The notes beneath the pieces are model-generated. The model did no database searches and was not told the origin of the DNA. It saw only the letters and a program-made list of their open reading frames with translations. The position numbers and the translations under genes were made by a program. This document shows positions 28,382 through 36,135 of a stretch of DNA of 64,000 nt, in pieces. Position 1 is the first letter of the stretch; each line of letters begins with the position of its first letter. This DNA is from an uncultured Bacteroidota bacterium (lineage in GTDB: Bacteria > Bacteroidota > Bacteroidia > Flavobacteriales > Flavobacteriaceae). The stretch lies in contig CACOGA010000008.1 in NCBI GenBank assembly GCA_902626585.1, positions 19,246 to 83,245 on the forward strand, read 5' to 3'.

Positions 28382-31147
28382 TTAACTTATTGATTTTTTC
28401 AAACTGATTGCCGTTAATGTTTTTTCTTTTGTAAAGTTTTTAAAATCTCCTTGAAAAACAACTTCACCCCCTTTGTTGCCACCATATGGTCCTAAGTCAA
28501 TTACATAATTAGATGCCTTAATTACTTCTAGATTGTGTTCAATAATGATGACAGAATTACCATTATCGATTAATTGGTTGATAGATTTTAAAAGCTTATT
28601 TATGTCGTCAAAATGTAATCCCGTGGTAGGCTCATCAAATAAAAATAGACCATTTTGGGATTTTGTTTTTATGCTTAAAAAATAGGCTAATTTCACTCTT
28701 TGTGCTTCACCACCAGAGAGGGTTGAGGAACTTTGTCCAAGTTTAATGTACCCGAGACCTACTTTTTGTAAAACTTTTAATTTTTCAGAAATTTTCTCTT
28801 CCTCTAACTCGTTAAAAAAAATAATTGCATCATCAACGGTCAAATCTAAAATATCCGAAATATTTTTACCATTAATTTGAACTTCTAATATTTCATTTTT
28901 AAATCTTTTCCCATTACAACTTTCACATGTTAAGTTTACGTCTGGCATAAATTGCATTTCAATGGTATTGACACCCTCTCCTTTACAGGTTTCACATCTT
29001 CCTCCATCAACGTTAAAAGAAAAGTGTTTTGGTTTATATCCCCTTATTTTACTTTCTCTTAATGAAGCATATAACTTTCTGATATCATCATATGCTTTTA
29101 TGTATGTAACAGGATTGGATCTTGATGATTTTCCGATTGCCTTTTGACTAATATATTGAACATAACTAATCTGATCTAAATCACCTGATAACTTATCAAA
29201 TTCGCCAGGTTTTACAGAGTAATCATTTAGATAATTTAATACAGATGGGTATAAAATTTTATTAATCAGAGTGCTTTTTCCTGAACCTGAAACACCAGAA
29301 ATGGTAACAAGCTTATTTAAGGGAAATTCAACAGTAATATTTTTTAGATTATTTTCTCTGCATCCTTGAATACAAATTTTAAATTTTGAATCACGTTTTT
29401 TTGTATTTTTTTCAACCTGTAATTTCCCATTTAAATATTTAGAGGTTAATGAATCAGATTTTATTATATTTTTAAAATTACCCTGTGTCACAATTTGACC
29501 ACCATTGGTTCCGGCGTATGGTCCAATATCGATTATATGATCAGCTGACTTAATGATTTCATCATCATGTTCAACAACTAAAACAGTATTACCTAAATCT
29601 TTTAATTTTTTAATAATCTTAATTAGTTGCTTTGTATCATGCGAATGTAGACCAATACTAGGTTCATCAAGTACGTAAAGAGAACCTGTCAAATTACTCC
29701 CTATACAGGTGGCTAAATTAATCCTTTGACTTTCACCACCTGAAAGAGTACTTGATTTTCTATTCAGTGTTAAATAGCCTAACCCCAGATCATTTAAACA
29801 TTTCACTCTTTCTTTTAGTTCATTTGTAATTCTATTATTAATTTTTAAAGTATCAAAAAAATGTTCTAGGTTTTCCAGAGGCATATTAATTAAGTCAAAT
29901 ATATTTTTATCATTTATTCTAACATAACCCGCTTCTTTTTTTAATCTGTTACCATTACAGGAATTACATATTGTTTTACCTCTATATCTTGAAAGTAGTA
30001 CCCTATTTTGAATTTTATATAGTTTTGCCTCTAGTTTTTGAAAGAAATTATTGATTCCAATTACATTTTTATCACCATCCCATAGCAATTTTTTGTGCTT
30101 TTCTGAGAGTTCATGATAAGGTTTGTGAATAGGAAAGTCATATTCCTGCGAATTTTTAATAAATAAAGATTTATATTTTTTTAATTTTTGTCCTCTCCAT
30201 GGATAAACTGCATTATCAAATACAGAAAGTGAGGTATCAGGAATAACAAGTTTTTCATCAATACCAACGATATCTCCGTAGCCTTCACATTTTTTACAAG
30301 CCCCGTGAGGATTATTAAAACTAAAAAAATTTGTATCAGGATTTGTAAATCTTATTCCGTCCGCTTCTAGAATTGTGCTGTATTTCTTTAATTCTGAATT
30401 TGTTAAGTTTTTTACAATACACTTTCCTTCTCCTTCAAAAATGGCAGTTTCAATTGAATCAGCTACTCTTTTTAAAAGTTCTTCTGAATCATTACATACT
30501 ACCCTGTCTATGACAAGAAAAACCTCACTTTTCTTAAAAACCATATTACTCTTGATATCATTCAACTTTATTACTTTATTGTCGAGCAATAGTCTGTTGT
30601 AGTTTTGACTAATTAATGATTTAACTTTTTGTTGGAAATTACTTTTATCAATATTTTTTAACTCTGAGAGGATTAGAATTTTATCTCCTGTAGACTGTTT
30701 TTTTATTCCATCAATGATTTCAGAAATTTTATCTTTTTTCACTTCCTTTCCTGAAACAGGCGAAAAAATTTTTCCAAATCTGGAGAATAATAGCTTCAAA
30801 TAGTCATAGACTTCTGTTTTAGTTCCGACTGTGGATCTGGGATTAGATGAAGAAATTTTTTGTTCCAGTGCTATGGCTGGGCTTAGTCCCGTAATCTTAT
30901 CTATTTTGGGCTTTTCAATTCTATCCAAAAATTGCCGTGCATAACTGGACAGGCTTTCAACATATCTTCTTTGCCCTTCAGCGTAAATTGTATCAAATGC
31001 AAGAGAGGATTTCCCACTTCCTGAAACACCTGTAATGACAATGAATTCTTTTTTTGGAATTTCTAAATCAATATTTTTAAGATTATGCATTTTTGCACCT
31101 CTAATCTTAATTGAATTTGTTTTGTTCTTCTTCTTTGTTAAACCCAT
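28382..31147 (-). CDS. uvrA: Excinuclease ABC subunit UvrA
   Basis: DNA damage recognition ATPase of nucleotide excision repair, 921 residues. It has two ABC modules: Walker A GVSGSGKSSLAF near 40 and GVSGSGKSTLIN near 610; signatures TLSGGESQRINLA near 465 and TLSGGEAQRVKLA near 805; Walker B-type VLDEPSIGLH and LFDEPTTGLH. The zinc-binding Cys pairs are present (CKKCEGYG/CNSCNGNR and CETCKGEG/CESCNGKR). YVESLSSYARQFL near 75 is diagnostic. It is a single-gene unit divergent from the sigma factor and closed by a terminator downstream. Confidence 0.97.
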   Translation of the reverse strand: MGLTKKKNKTNSIKIRGAKMHNLKNIDLEIPKKEFIVITGVSGSGKSSLAFDTIYAEGQRRYVESLSSYARQFLDRIEKPKIDKITGLSPAIALEQKISSSNPRSTVGTKTEVYDYLKLLFSRFGKIFSPVSGKEVKKDKISEIIDGIKKQSTGDKILILSELKNIDKSNFQQKVKSLISQNYNRLLLDNKVIKLNDIKSNMVFKKSEVFLVIDRVVCNDSEELLKRVADSIETAIFEGEGKCIVKNLTNSELKKYSTILEADGIRFTNPDTNFFSFNNPHGACKKCEGYGDIVGIDEKLVIPDTSLSVFDNAVYPWRGQKLKKYKSLFIKNSQEYDFPIHKPYHELSEKHKKLLWDGDKNVIGINNFFQKLEAKLYKIQNRVLLSRYRGKTICNSCNGNRLKKEAGYVRINDKNIFDLINMPLENLEHFFDTLKINNRITNELKERVKCLNDLGLGYLTLNRKSSTLSGGESQRINLATCIGSNLTGSLYVLDEPSIGLHSHDTKQLIKIIKKLKDLGNTVLVVEHDDEIIKSADHIIDIGPYAGTNGGQIVTQGNFKNIIKSDSLTSKYLNGKLQVEKNTKKRDSKFKICIQGCRENNLKNITVEFPLNKLVTISGVSGSGKSTLINKILYPSVLNYLNDYSVKPGEFDKLSGDLDQISYVQYISQKAIGKSSRSNPVTYIKAYDDIRKLYASLRESKIRGYKPKHFSFNVDGGRCETCKGEGVNTIEMQFMPDVNLTCESCNGKRFKNEILEVQINGKNISDILDLTVDDAIIFFNELEEEKISEKLKVLQKVGLGYIKLGQSSSTLSGGEAQRVKLAYFLSIKTKSQNGLFLFDEPTTGLHFDDINKLLKSINQLIDNGNSVIIIEHNLEVIKASNYVIDLGPYGGNKGGEVVFQGDFKNFTKEKTLTAISLKKSIS

Positions 31148-31209
31148 TTGATTTTAAGTAACAAATATAGTGCTAAACTTCTCGATCAATAAGAAGAAAA
31201 ATAAACACT

Positions 31210-31241
31210 TTTGAATAATATTAAATTAAAATGTATATTTG
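31210..31241 (+). promoter_or_regulatory. Promoter of the ECF sigma factor gene
   Basis: TTTG at 31210-31213, 20 bases, TATATTTG at 31234-31241: one of the closest full matches to the Bacteroidota -33/-7 consensus in the window. It implies a transcript start near 31245 and a leader of about 75 bases, long for this compact genome. Confidence 0.65.
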
Positions 31242-31264
31242 ACTTATAAATTTATGCCTATAGA

Positions 31265-31321
31265 ATAACATTACTTTAAAAATCTTAATAAAACTCAGTT
31301 TTAATTAATAAGTAATGTTAT
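31265..31321 (+). promoter_or_regulatory. Nested hairpin leader covering the sigma-factor start codon
   Basis: Outer stem: ATAACATTACTT (31265-31276) pairs perfectly over 12 bases with AAGTAATGTTAT (31310-31321), whose last two bases are the AT of the ATG at 31320. Inner stem inside the 33-base loop: TAAAAC (31289-31294) with GTTTTA (31298-31303). Placed after the predicted transcript start, it would fold in mRNA and hide the initiation codon; alternatively the arms are a DNA operator. Confidence 0.6.
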
Positions 31322-31904
31322 GAAAAAACCATTAATTGCAGATTCCGTTTTAGTTTCAAAATATATTTCTGGGCATGAAAAATCGCTAGAGATTCTTATT
31401 AATCGTCATAAACAAAGAATTTACTCATTTATTTATTCTAAAGTCTATGACAGGGATTTAACGGAGGATATATTTCAAGACACTTTCATTAAGGTGATAA
31501 GAACTTTAAAATTAGGCAACTATAATGAAGAAGGTAAATTTATATCTTGGGTAATGAGAATTGCTCATAATTTAGTTATAGATCACTTCAGAAAAAGTTC
31601 AAGAATACCAAAATTTGAAAATTCGCATGATTTTGATATTTTTTCAGTTTTAAAAAACACGGATATCGATATTGAAAATAAAATGATTAAAGATCAAATT
31701 CTTGGAGAGGTTAAAAAGATAATCGAATTATTGCCAGATGATCAAAAAGAAGTATTGATATACAGATACTACAACGATTTAAGTTTTAAAGAAATTTCTG
31801 AAAAAACTGGGGTTAGTATTAATACATCTCTTGGGAGAATGAGATACGCATTAATCAATCTAAGAAATATTATTAAGAAGAAAAATATAATTTTAACCAA
31901 TTGA
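31320..31904 (+). CDS. ECF-type RNA polymerase sigma factor
   Basis: Sigma-70 family factor of 194 residues holding only regions 2 and 4. Region 2 includes DLTEDIFQDTFIKVIRTL (about 43-60) and the -10 binding helix ISWVMRIAHNLVIDHFRK (about 72-89). Region 4 includes LPDDQKEVLIYRYY and the helix-turn-helix FKEISEKTGVSINTSLGRMRYAL (about 158-180). No anti-sigma gene follows; instead a 45-codon gene lies downstream. With a strong housekeeping-type promoter and a structured leader it may be controlled at translation. The regulon is unknown. Confidence 0.92.
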   Translation: MKKPLIADSVLVSKYISGHEKSLEILINRHKQRIYSFIYSKVYDRDLTEDIFQDTFIKVIRTLKLGNYNEEGKFISWVMRIAHNLVIDHFRKSSRIPKFENSHDFDIFSVLKNTDIDIENKMIKDQILGEVKKIIELLPDDQKEVLIYRYYNDLSFKEISEKTGVSINTSLGRMRYALINLRNIIKKKNIILTN

Positions 31905-31946
31905 TATAATATTCTATTTTTTTTTTCGTTCTATCAAAAAAAATGA

Positions 31947-32084
31947 ATGGAAAAAAACTACTTTTTTCAAGAGAAAATATCTCTTGAGCCAAAAAGAAAA
32001 ACTATTAATTTTATCTTAAGTTATTCTAAGTCTATAAAAGCTCAAAGAACAAGTATGGGTAATTTATTATTAGATTTAAATTAA
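31947..32084 (+). CDS. Small conserved-looking protein after the sigma factor
   Basis: A 45-residue frame: it starts MEKNYFFQEKISLEP and continues KRKTINFILSYSKSIKAQR. The segment resembling S/EPKxxTINFxLxYSKS is, to my memory, shared by short flavobacterial proteins encoded between a sigma factor and nth. The ATG lies 42 bases after the sigma stop, and its end overlaps the convergent nth end by 9 bases. It has no signal or membrane segment and is basic. Possibly a partner of the sigma factor; this is only a guess from position. Confidence 0.6.
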   Translation: MEKNYFFQEKISLEPKRKTINFILSYSKSIKAQRTSMGNLLLDLN

Positions 32085-32720
32085 TTTATTTAAAATAGAT
32101 TTTCTTCCGATTTTTAAAGTGATGATATCATTGTTAATATTCCACCCTCTAGCTGGTGAATATTTCCTTGCATAGTATATAATTTGCAGGTGTAGCTTGT
32201 TCCAATTTTCTGAAGGAAAGAGCCTCTTTGCATCTTTTTCGGTTTGTTTTACATTTTTTCCATTACTCAGTCCCCATCTATACATTAATCTATGAATATG
32301 TGTATCAACAGGGAAAGCAGGAAATCCAAAAGCCTGAGACATAACAACACTAGCAGTTTTGTGCCCAACACCTGGTAATTCTTCTAAAAACTCAAAGGTT
32401 TTAGGAACAAGACCATTGTGTTTCTCAATAATGATTTTACTTAATCCATATATACCCTTACTTTTCATAGGTGACAGGCCACAGGGTCTTATAATTTCTT
32501 TAATTTCTTCAACTGATAAATTTATCATATCGAATGGATTGTCGGCTCTTTTGAATAATTTTGGGGTAATTTGATTAACTCTTTCATCTGTACATTGGGC
32601 AGATAATAAAACGGCAATTAGTAGGGTATATGGATCTTTGTGGTCTAATGGAACAGGAACCTCAGGGAATAAATTATCAAGCTCTTTTATTAAGTATTCA
32701 ACCTTATTTTTTTTATTCAA
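32076..32720 (-). CDS. nth: Endonuclease III-like DNA glycosylase lacking the iron-sulfur loop
   Basis: Base-excision glycosylase/AP lyase for oxidised pyrimidines, 214 residues. The helix-hairpin-helix with the catalytic lysine is ELPGVGHKTASVVM (about 115-128), and the catalytic aspartate is in FPVDTHIHRLMYRWG. The usual C-terminal four-cysteine [4Fe-4S] loop is absent: after YYARKYSPARGW no Cys remains. This seems lineage-typical rather than a truncation, because the frame ends smoothly. Start TTG at 32720; a TATATTTG box lies 20 bases upstream (32747-32740, minus strand). Confidence 0.92.
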   Translation of the reverse strand: MNKKNKVEYLIKELDNLFPEVPVPLDHKDPYTLLIAVLLSAQCTDERVNQITPKLFKRADNPFDMINLSVEEIKEIIRPCGLSPMKSKGIYGLSKIIIEKHNGLVPKTFEFLEELPGVGHKTASVVMSQAFGFPAFPVDTHIHRLMYRWGLSNGKNVKQTEKDAKRLFPSENWNKLHLQIIYYARKYSPARGWNINNDIITLKIGRKSILNKLI

Positions 32721-32739
32721 TTTGTATTATTTTTACATT

Positions 32740-32747
32740 CAAATATA
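32740..32747 (-). promoter_or_regulatory. -7 box for nth
   Basis: On the minus strand TATATTTG (32747-32740) ends 19 bases before the TTG start at 32720, supporting that start. No -33 TTG is visible. Confidence 0.38.
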
Positions 32748-32753
32748 ATAATT

Positions 32754-33209
32754 ATGAATGTTTTAAAAATTGGTGATAATGCACCAGAATTTAGTTGCAA
32801 AAATCAAAATGGTGAGATAATAAATTTATCTGATTTTCTAGGTAAGAAAATTGTTCTCTTTTTCTATCCAAAAGCAAATACCCCAGGTTGTACTGCTGAG
32901 GCATGTAATTTAAACGATAATTATAGCAGATTTAAGTCTGAGGGTTATGAAATTATAGGTGTTTCGGCTGATAGTGAGAAAGCTCAGAAAAATTTTAGTG
33001 ATAAATTCAGTTTTAATTATAGTTTACTGTGTGACGAGGATAAAAAAGTAATTTCATCTTATGGTGCATGGGGTCAAAAAAAAATGTACGGCAAGGAATA
33101 CATGGGAATTATTAGAAAAACAATTATTATAAATGAATCTGGAAAAATTGAACAAATAATTGAAAAGGTAAAAACTAAAGAGCATACAGCTCAGATTCTG
33201 GAAAAGTAG
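32754..33209 (+). CDS. bcp: Thioredoxin-dependent thiol peroxidase (Bcp/PrxQ)
   Basis: Peroxiredoxin reducing hydroperoxides with thioredoxin, 151 residues. The peroxidatic Cys motif is FYPKANTPGCTAEACNLND (about 40-58), with a second Cys five residues later as in PrxQ-type enzymes. The N-terminus KIGDNAPEFSCKNQNGE is standard. Cytosolic. It is divergent from nth (33 bases between starts), so the two DNA/oxidative-damage genes could share control, although this is not shown. Confidence 0.95.
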   Translation: MNVLKIGDNAPEFSCKNQNGEIINLSDFLGKKIVLFFYPKANTPGCTAEACNLNDNYSRFKSEGYEIIGVSADSEKAQKNFSDKFSFNYSLLCDEDKKVISSYGAWGQKKMYGKEYMGIIRKTIIINESGKIEQIIEKVKTKEHTAQILEK

Positions 33210-33211
33210 TT

Positions 33212-34645
33212 CTATTTTTTATAGTCGAAAAAATTAAATTTTTTGATTTTAGCTGCTACAGCTTTGGGTAGTAAATTCTCCCATCCTTTGGTATTTTTTT
33301 TAATTTTTGCTAAAACCTCATGAGAATAAATAGTAAGGGATTTTGTGTTGTATTTCTCTAGATCTACAACTTTACCATTAAATTTTAAAAATTTATAGAG
33401 CTCCTTCATTCTAGGATGTACCTTGACATTATCACTATTTACAATTTCAGATTTATCATTGAGTACGGGATATAGGAAAATTTTCATGTTTTTGAAAAAT
33501 AATTTCCCGAATGCTTCTAAAATACCACCGCTAAGATGAGTATAGTATTTTGGGTCAAAAATTCTAACCAAGTTATTTACTCCCATAGTTAATCCTATTT
33601 TCTTTTTGGTGTATAAAGAAAAGTATTCTACCAACTTATAATATTCTTTAAAATTTGTAATTAAAACAGTTTCTCCCAATGAGCCTAAAAGCTTGGCTCT
33701 ATCCATAAAGTCTTTCTCGTCAATTTCTCCATCTGTTGCTAAGTCAACCATTGTAATTTCAAATATGACTATCGTGTCTTTTTTGTCTACGTGCCGCTCA
33801 TTTAAAAACATTTCCAAAGAATTTAAATACATTTCTTCGTTGACCTTGGTAACAGGTCTAAATCTTCCGCGTAGTGCTAATATATTTTTTTTATACAATG
33901 CAGCAGCTGGTAATAAATTATTACCATCAGGACCAAACATTACAGCGTCAGTCATACCGTTTTTGACTAATTCAAGACTTAATATTCGGTTATCAACTTC
34001 CTTGAATACTGGTCCAGAAAAGTTAACAGTGTCAATTTCTATCTGGTCACTGCTTAAATGGTCGTATAGGTATCTTATAATATTTTTTGGTTGATTATAA
34101 TGATAAAAAGCACTGTAAATAAGATTGGTTCCAAGCACTCCTAAAGTTTCTTGTTGTTGAGTTGCAGTGTTTTCTTTAAATCTAACGTGAAGAATAATTT
34201 CATTATACTTTTGCCTAGGGTCAATCTGAAACCTAATTCCAACCCATCCGTGACCATTGTATTTTTTTGCAAAATCAATTGTAGCTACGGTGTTAGCATA
34301 ACAAAAAAACATTTTATTGGGCTGATCTTTCCTTTTGATTCTCTTTTCAATTAAAGATGTTTCATGTTTGAGCATCTTTGTAAGACGATTTTGTGTTACG
34401 TATCTTTGATCATCTTCAATTCCATAAATATCATCACTGAAACTTTTATCATAAGCTGACATGGCTTTAGCAATAGTTCCGGAGGCACCTCCAACCCTGA
34501 AAAACTGTCTAGCAGTTTCTTGCCCAGCACCAATTTCAGCGAAAGTCCCGTAAATATTTTCGTTTAGGTTGATTTTTAAAGCTTTTTGCTTTATTGTAGG
34601 TATAGCTTCTAGGTGAGAATCACCATTTAGAGTTACCTCGTTCAT
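33212..34645 (-). CDS. Conserved cytosolic protein of unknown function
   Basis: A 477-residue protein without signal peptide or membrane helices. Recognisable stretches are ENIYGTFAEIGAGQETARQF and FRVGGASGTIAKAMSAYDK near the N-terminus, MFFCYANTVATIDFAKKY near 110 and GLTMGVNNLVRIFDPKYY near 355. I recall highly similar proteins across Flavobacteriia, some carrying unreliable labels such as TonB-dependent receptor, which this clearly is not. Many charged residues and the GAGQE and GGASGT loops suggest an enzyme, possibly nucleotide-binding, but no catalytic motif can be named. Single-gene unit; its stop lies 2 bases from that of bcp. Confidence 0.8.
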   Translation of the reverse strand: MNEVTLNGDSHLEAIPTIKQKALKINLNENIYGTFAEIGAGQETARQFFRVGGASGTIAKAMSAYDKSFSDDIYGIEDDQRYVTQNRLTKMLKHETSLIEKRIKRKDQPNKMFFCYANTVATIDFAKKYNGHGWVGIRFQIDPRQKYNEIILHVRFKENTATQQQETLGVLGTNLIYSAFYHYNQPKNIIRYLYDHLSSDQIEIDTVNFSGPVFKEVDNRILSLELVKNGMTDAVMFGPDGNNLLPAAALYKKNILALRGRFRPVTKVNEEMYLNSLEMFLNERHVDKKDTIVIFEITMVDLATDGEIDEKDFMDRAKLLGSLGETVLITNFKEYYKLVEYFSLYTKKKIGLTMGVNNLVRIFDPKYYTHLSGGILEAFGKLFFKNMKIFLYPVLNDKSEIVNSDNVKVHPRMKELYKFLKFNGKVVDLEKYNTKSLTIYSHEVLAKIKKNTKGWENLLPKAVAAKIKKFNFFDYKK

Positions 34646-34705
34646 AGGTTAGTTTTTCTTTAACAAATGTATTAAATAACTATAACTCGATGAAAAAAAA
34701 TAGTG

Positions 34706-34713
34706 TATTTTTG
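34706..34713 (+). promoter_or_regulatory. -7 box for the MBL hydrolase gene
   Basis: TATTTTTG matches TAnnTTTG and ends 13 bases before ATG 34727, which supports that ATG over the TTG at 34721. No -33 TTG. Confidence 0.4.
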
Positions 34714-34726
34714 ATTTAATTTGAGC

Positions 34727-35488
34727 ATGAAAATTACATTTTTAGGTACAGGTACTTCTCAAGGTATTCCAGTTATAGGTAGTACTCACCCTGTTTGTTT
34801 GAGTGAAGATCGAAAAGACAAAAGGCTAAGGACATCAGCGTTAATTCATCATAAAAATAAAAATATTGTTATAGATTGCGGACCTGACTTTAGAGCCCAA
34901 ATGATAAATTCGGGATGCGATAGAGTAGATGCTATATTTTTTACTCATGAGCACAATGATCATGTTTCAGGTTTAGACGATATCAGACCATTTTATTTTC
35001 GTCAGGGCAATATACCTATTTATGCAGGTGAACGTGTGATAAAGGCATTAAAAAATAGGTTTGACTACATCTTTAGAACAGATGGCAATATCCCGGGTAC
35101 CCCTAGGGTTACAATACATGAAATTAATGAAAACTTTGAGTTTTATGAAAGTGAGGTGATAGTACTTAACGCTTTTCATGGTAGTCTTCCTATTTATGGC
35201 TTTAGAATCGATAATACAGCTTACTTCACAGATGTAAAGACAATTCCGGAAAGTGAATATGAAAAATTAAATAATTTAGATGTTTTGGTCATAAACGCTT
35301 TGAGAATGGAGGAGCATTATTCACATTTGAACTTAAGCGATGCATTAGCTGTAATCTCTACAATAAAACCCAGAAGGGCATATTTGACACATATCAGCCA
35401 TAAATTGGGTTTTCATGAAGAGGTTCAAAAAAAATTACCTGATAATGTTTTTTTAGCTTATGACGGTCTTGAGGTTGAATGCAATTAA
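34727..35488 (+). CDS. Metallo-beta-lactamase-fold hydrolase (PhnP-like)
   Basis: Cytosolic MBL-fold hydrolase of 253 residues. The metal motif HEHNDHVSGLDD (HxHxDH) lies near residue 72, with further ligands in NAFHGSLPIYG, YFTDVKTI and LTHISHKLG. The N-terminus TFLGTGTSQGIPVIG is that of the PhnP/cyclic-phosphodiesterase-like subgroup, which also fits a Cys and charged insert after it (HPVCLSEDRKDKR). Substrate probably a phosphodiester; not defined, as no phn genes are near. Its stop shares 4 bases with the convergent esterase. Confidence 0.88.
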   Translation: MKITFLGTGTSQGIPVIGSTHPVCLSEDRKDKRLRTSALIHHKNKNIVIDCGPDFRAQMINSGCDRVDAIFFTHEHNDHVSGLDDIRPFYFRQGNIPIYAGERVIKALKNRFDYIFRTDGNIPGTPRVTIHEINENFEFYESEVIVLNAFHGSLPIYGFRIDNTAYFTDVKTIPESEYEKLNNLDVLVINALRMEEHYSHLNLSDALAVISTIKPRRAYLTHISHKLGFHEEVQKKLPDNVFLAYDGLEVECN

Positions 35489-36135
35489 TTTTTTGATAAC
35501 CATAGATTCATTTTAGTAAAATTGTCTGAATTAATACCATGTGCGGACTCAAACTCAAGGTACTCATGTTTTATTTTTTTTTCATTAAACCATTCACTAG
35601 ATTCTCTGCCAATTTCTATAGGAATGACCAGATCATTAATCCCGTGTGAGCAAAAGAAACTATGATTACTGTAATCAAATTCTACGTCAAATTCTATAAT
35701 TTCGTAGGGGATTTTACCACTTAATCCAACTGCTTTTTTATAATTTTCAGGATAATTAATTGATAAGGCATAAGAAATCATACAACCTTGACTAAAACCA
35801 AGTAAATAGACCTGATTTAAGCTAAAACTATACTTCCTAGCCAAATCTTCACAAATAAACTTATTTAATTCCTTAACGGACTGTTTAGCTAGTTTAGTAT
35901 CCATTTTTAATTGCATGTTATCATTGTAATGAAGAGGCCACCAACAATGCGAATGGTTATCCAGCTTTATGGGTGCCTGTATTGAAATAATTAAAAAATC
36001 CGGGTTCATAAATTTTGCAAATGAAAACAAATCATCTTTATTACTTCCATACCCATGAAACATAATAATAACCTTGTTATCTTTTTTTGAAGGTTGCGGA
36101 TTTTTTACTGAGTAATCAAATGAAAAATTATTCAT
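35485..36135 (-). CDS. Alpha/beta hydrolase (phospholipase/carboxylesterase family)
   Basis: Serine hydrolase of 216 residues related to carboxylesterase YpfH/EstB. The oxyanion region is IMFHGYGSNKDDLFSF near 25, the nucleophile elbow GFSQG near 114, the acid in HGINDLVIP and the histidine in FESAHGIN. Cytosolic, no signal. Its ATG overlaps the end of the dihydroorotase-like gene by 8 bases, so the two are coupled. Substrate unknown; the pairing with a dihydroorotase-like gene looks like operon packing rather than a pathway. Confidence 0.88.
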   Translation of the reverse strand: MNNFSFDYSVKNPQPSKKDNKVIIMFHGYGSNKDDLFSFAKFMNPDFLIISIQAPIKLDNHSHCWWPLHYNDNMQLKMDTKLAKQSVKELNKFICEDLARKYSFSLNQVYLLGFSQGCMISYALSINYPENYKKAVGLSGKIPYEIIEFDVEFDYSNHSFFCSHGINDLVIPIEIGRESSEWFNEKKIKHEYLEFESAHGINSDNFTKMNLWLSKN

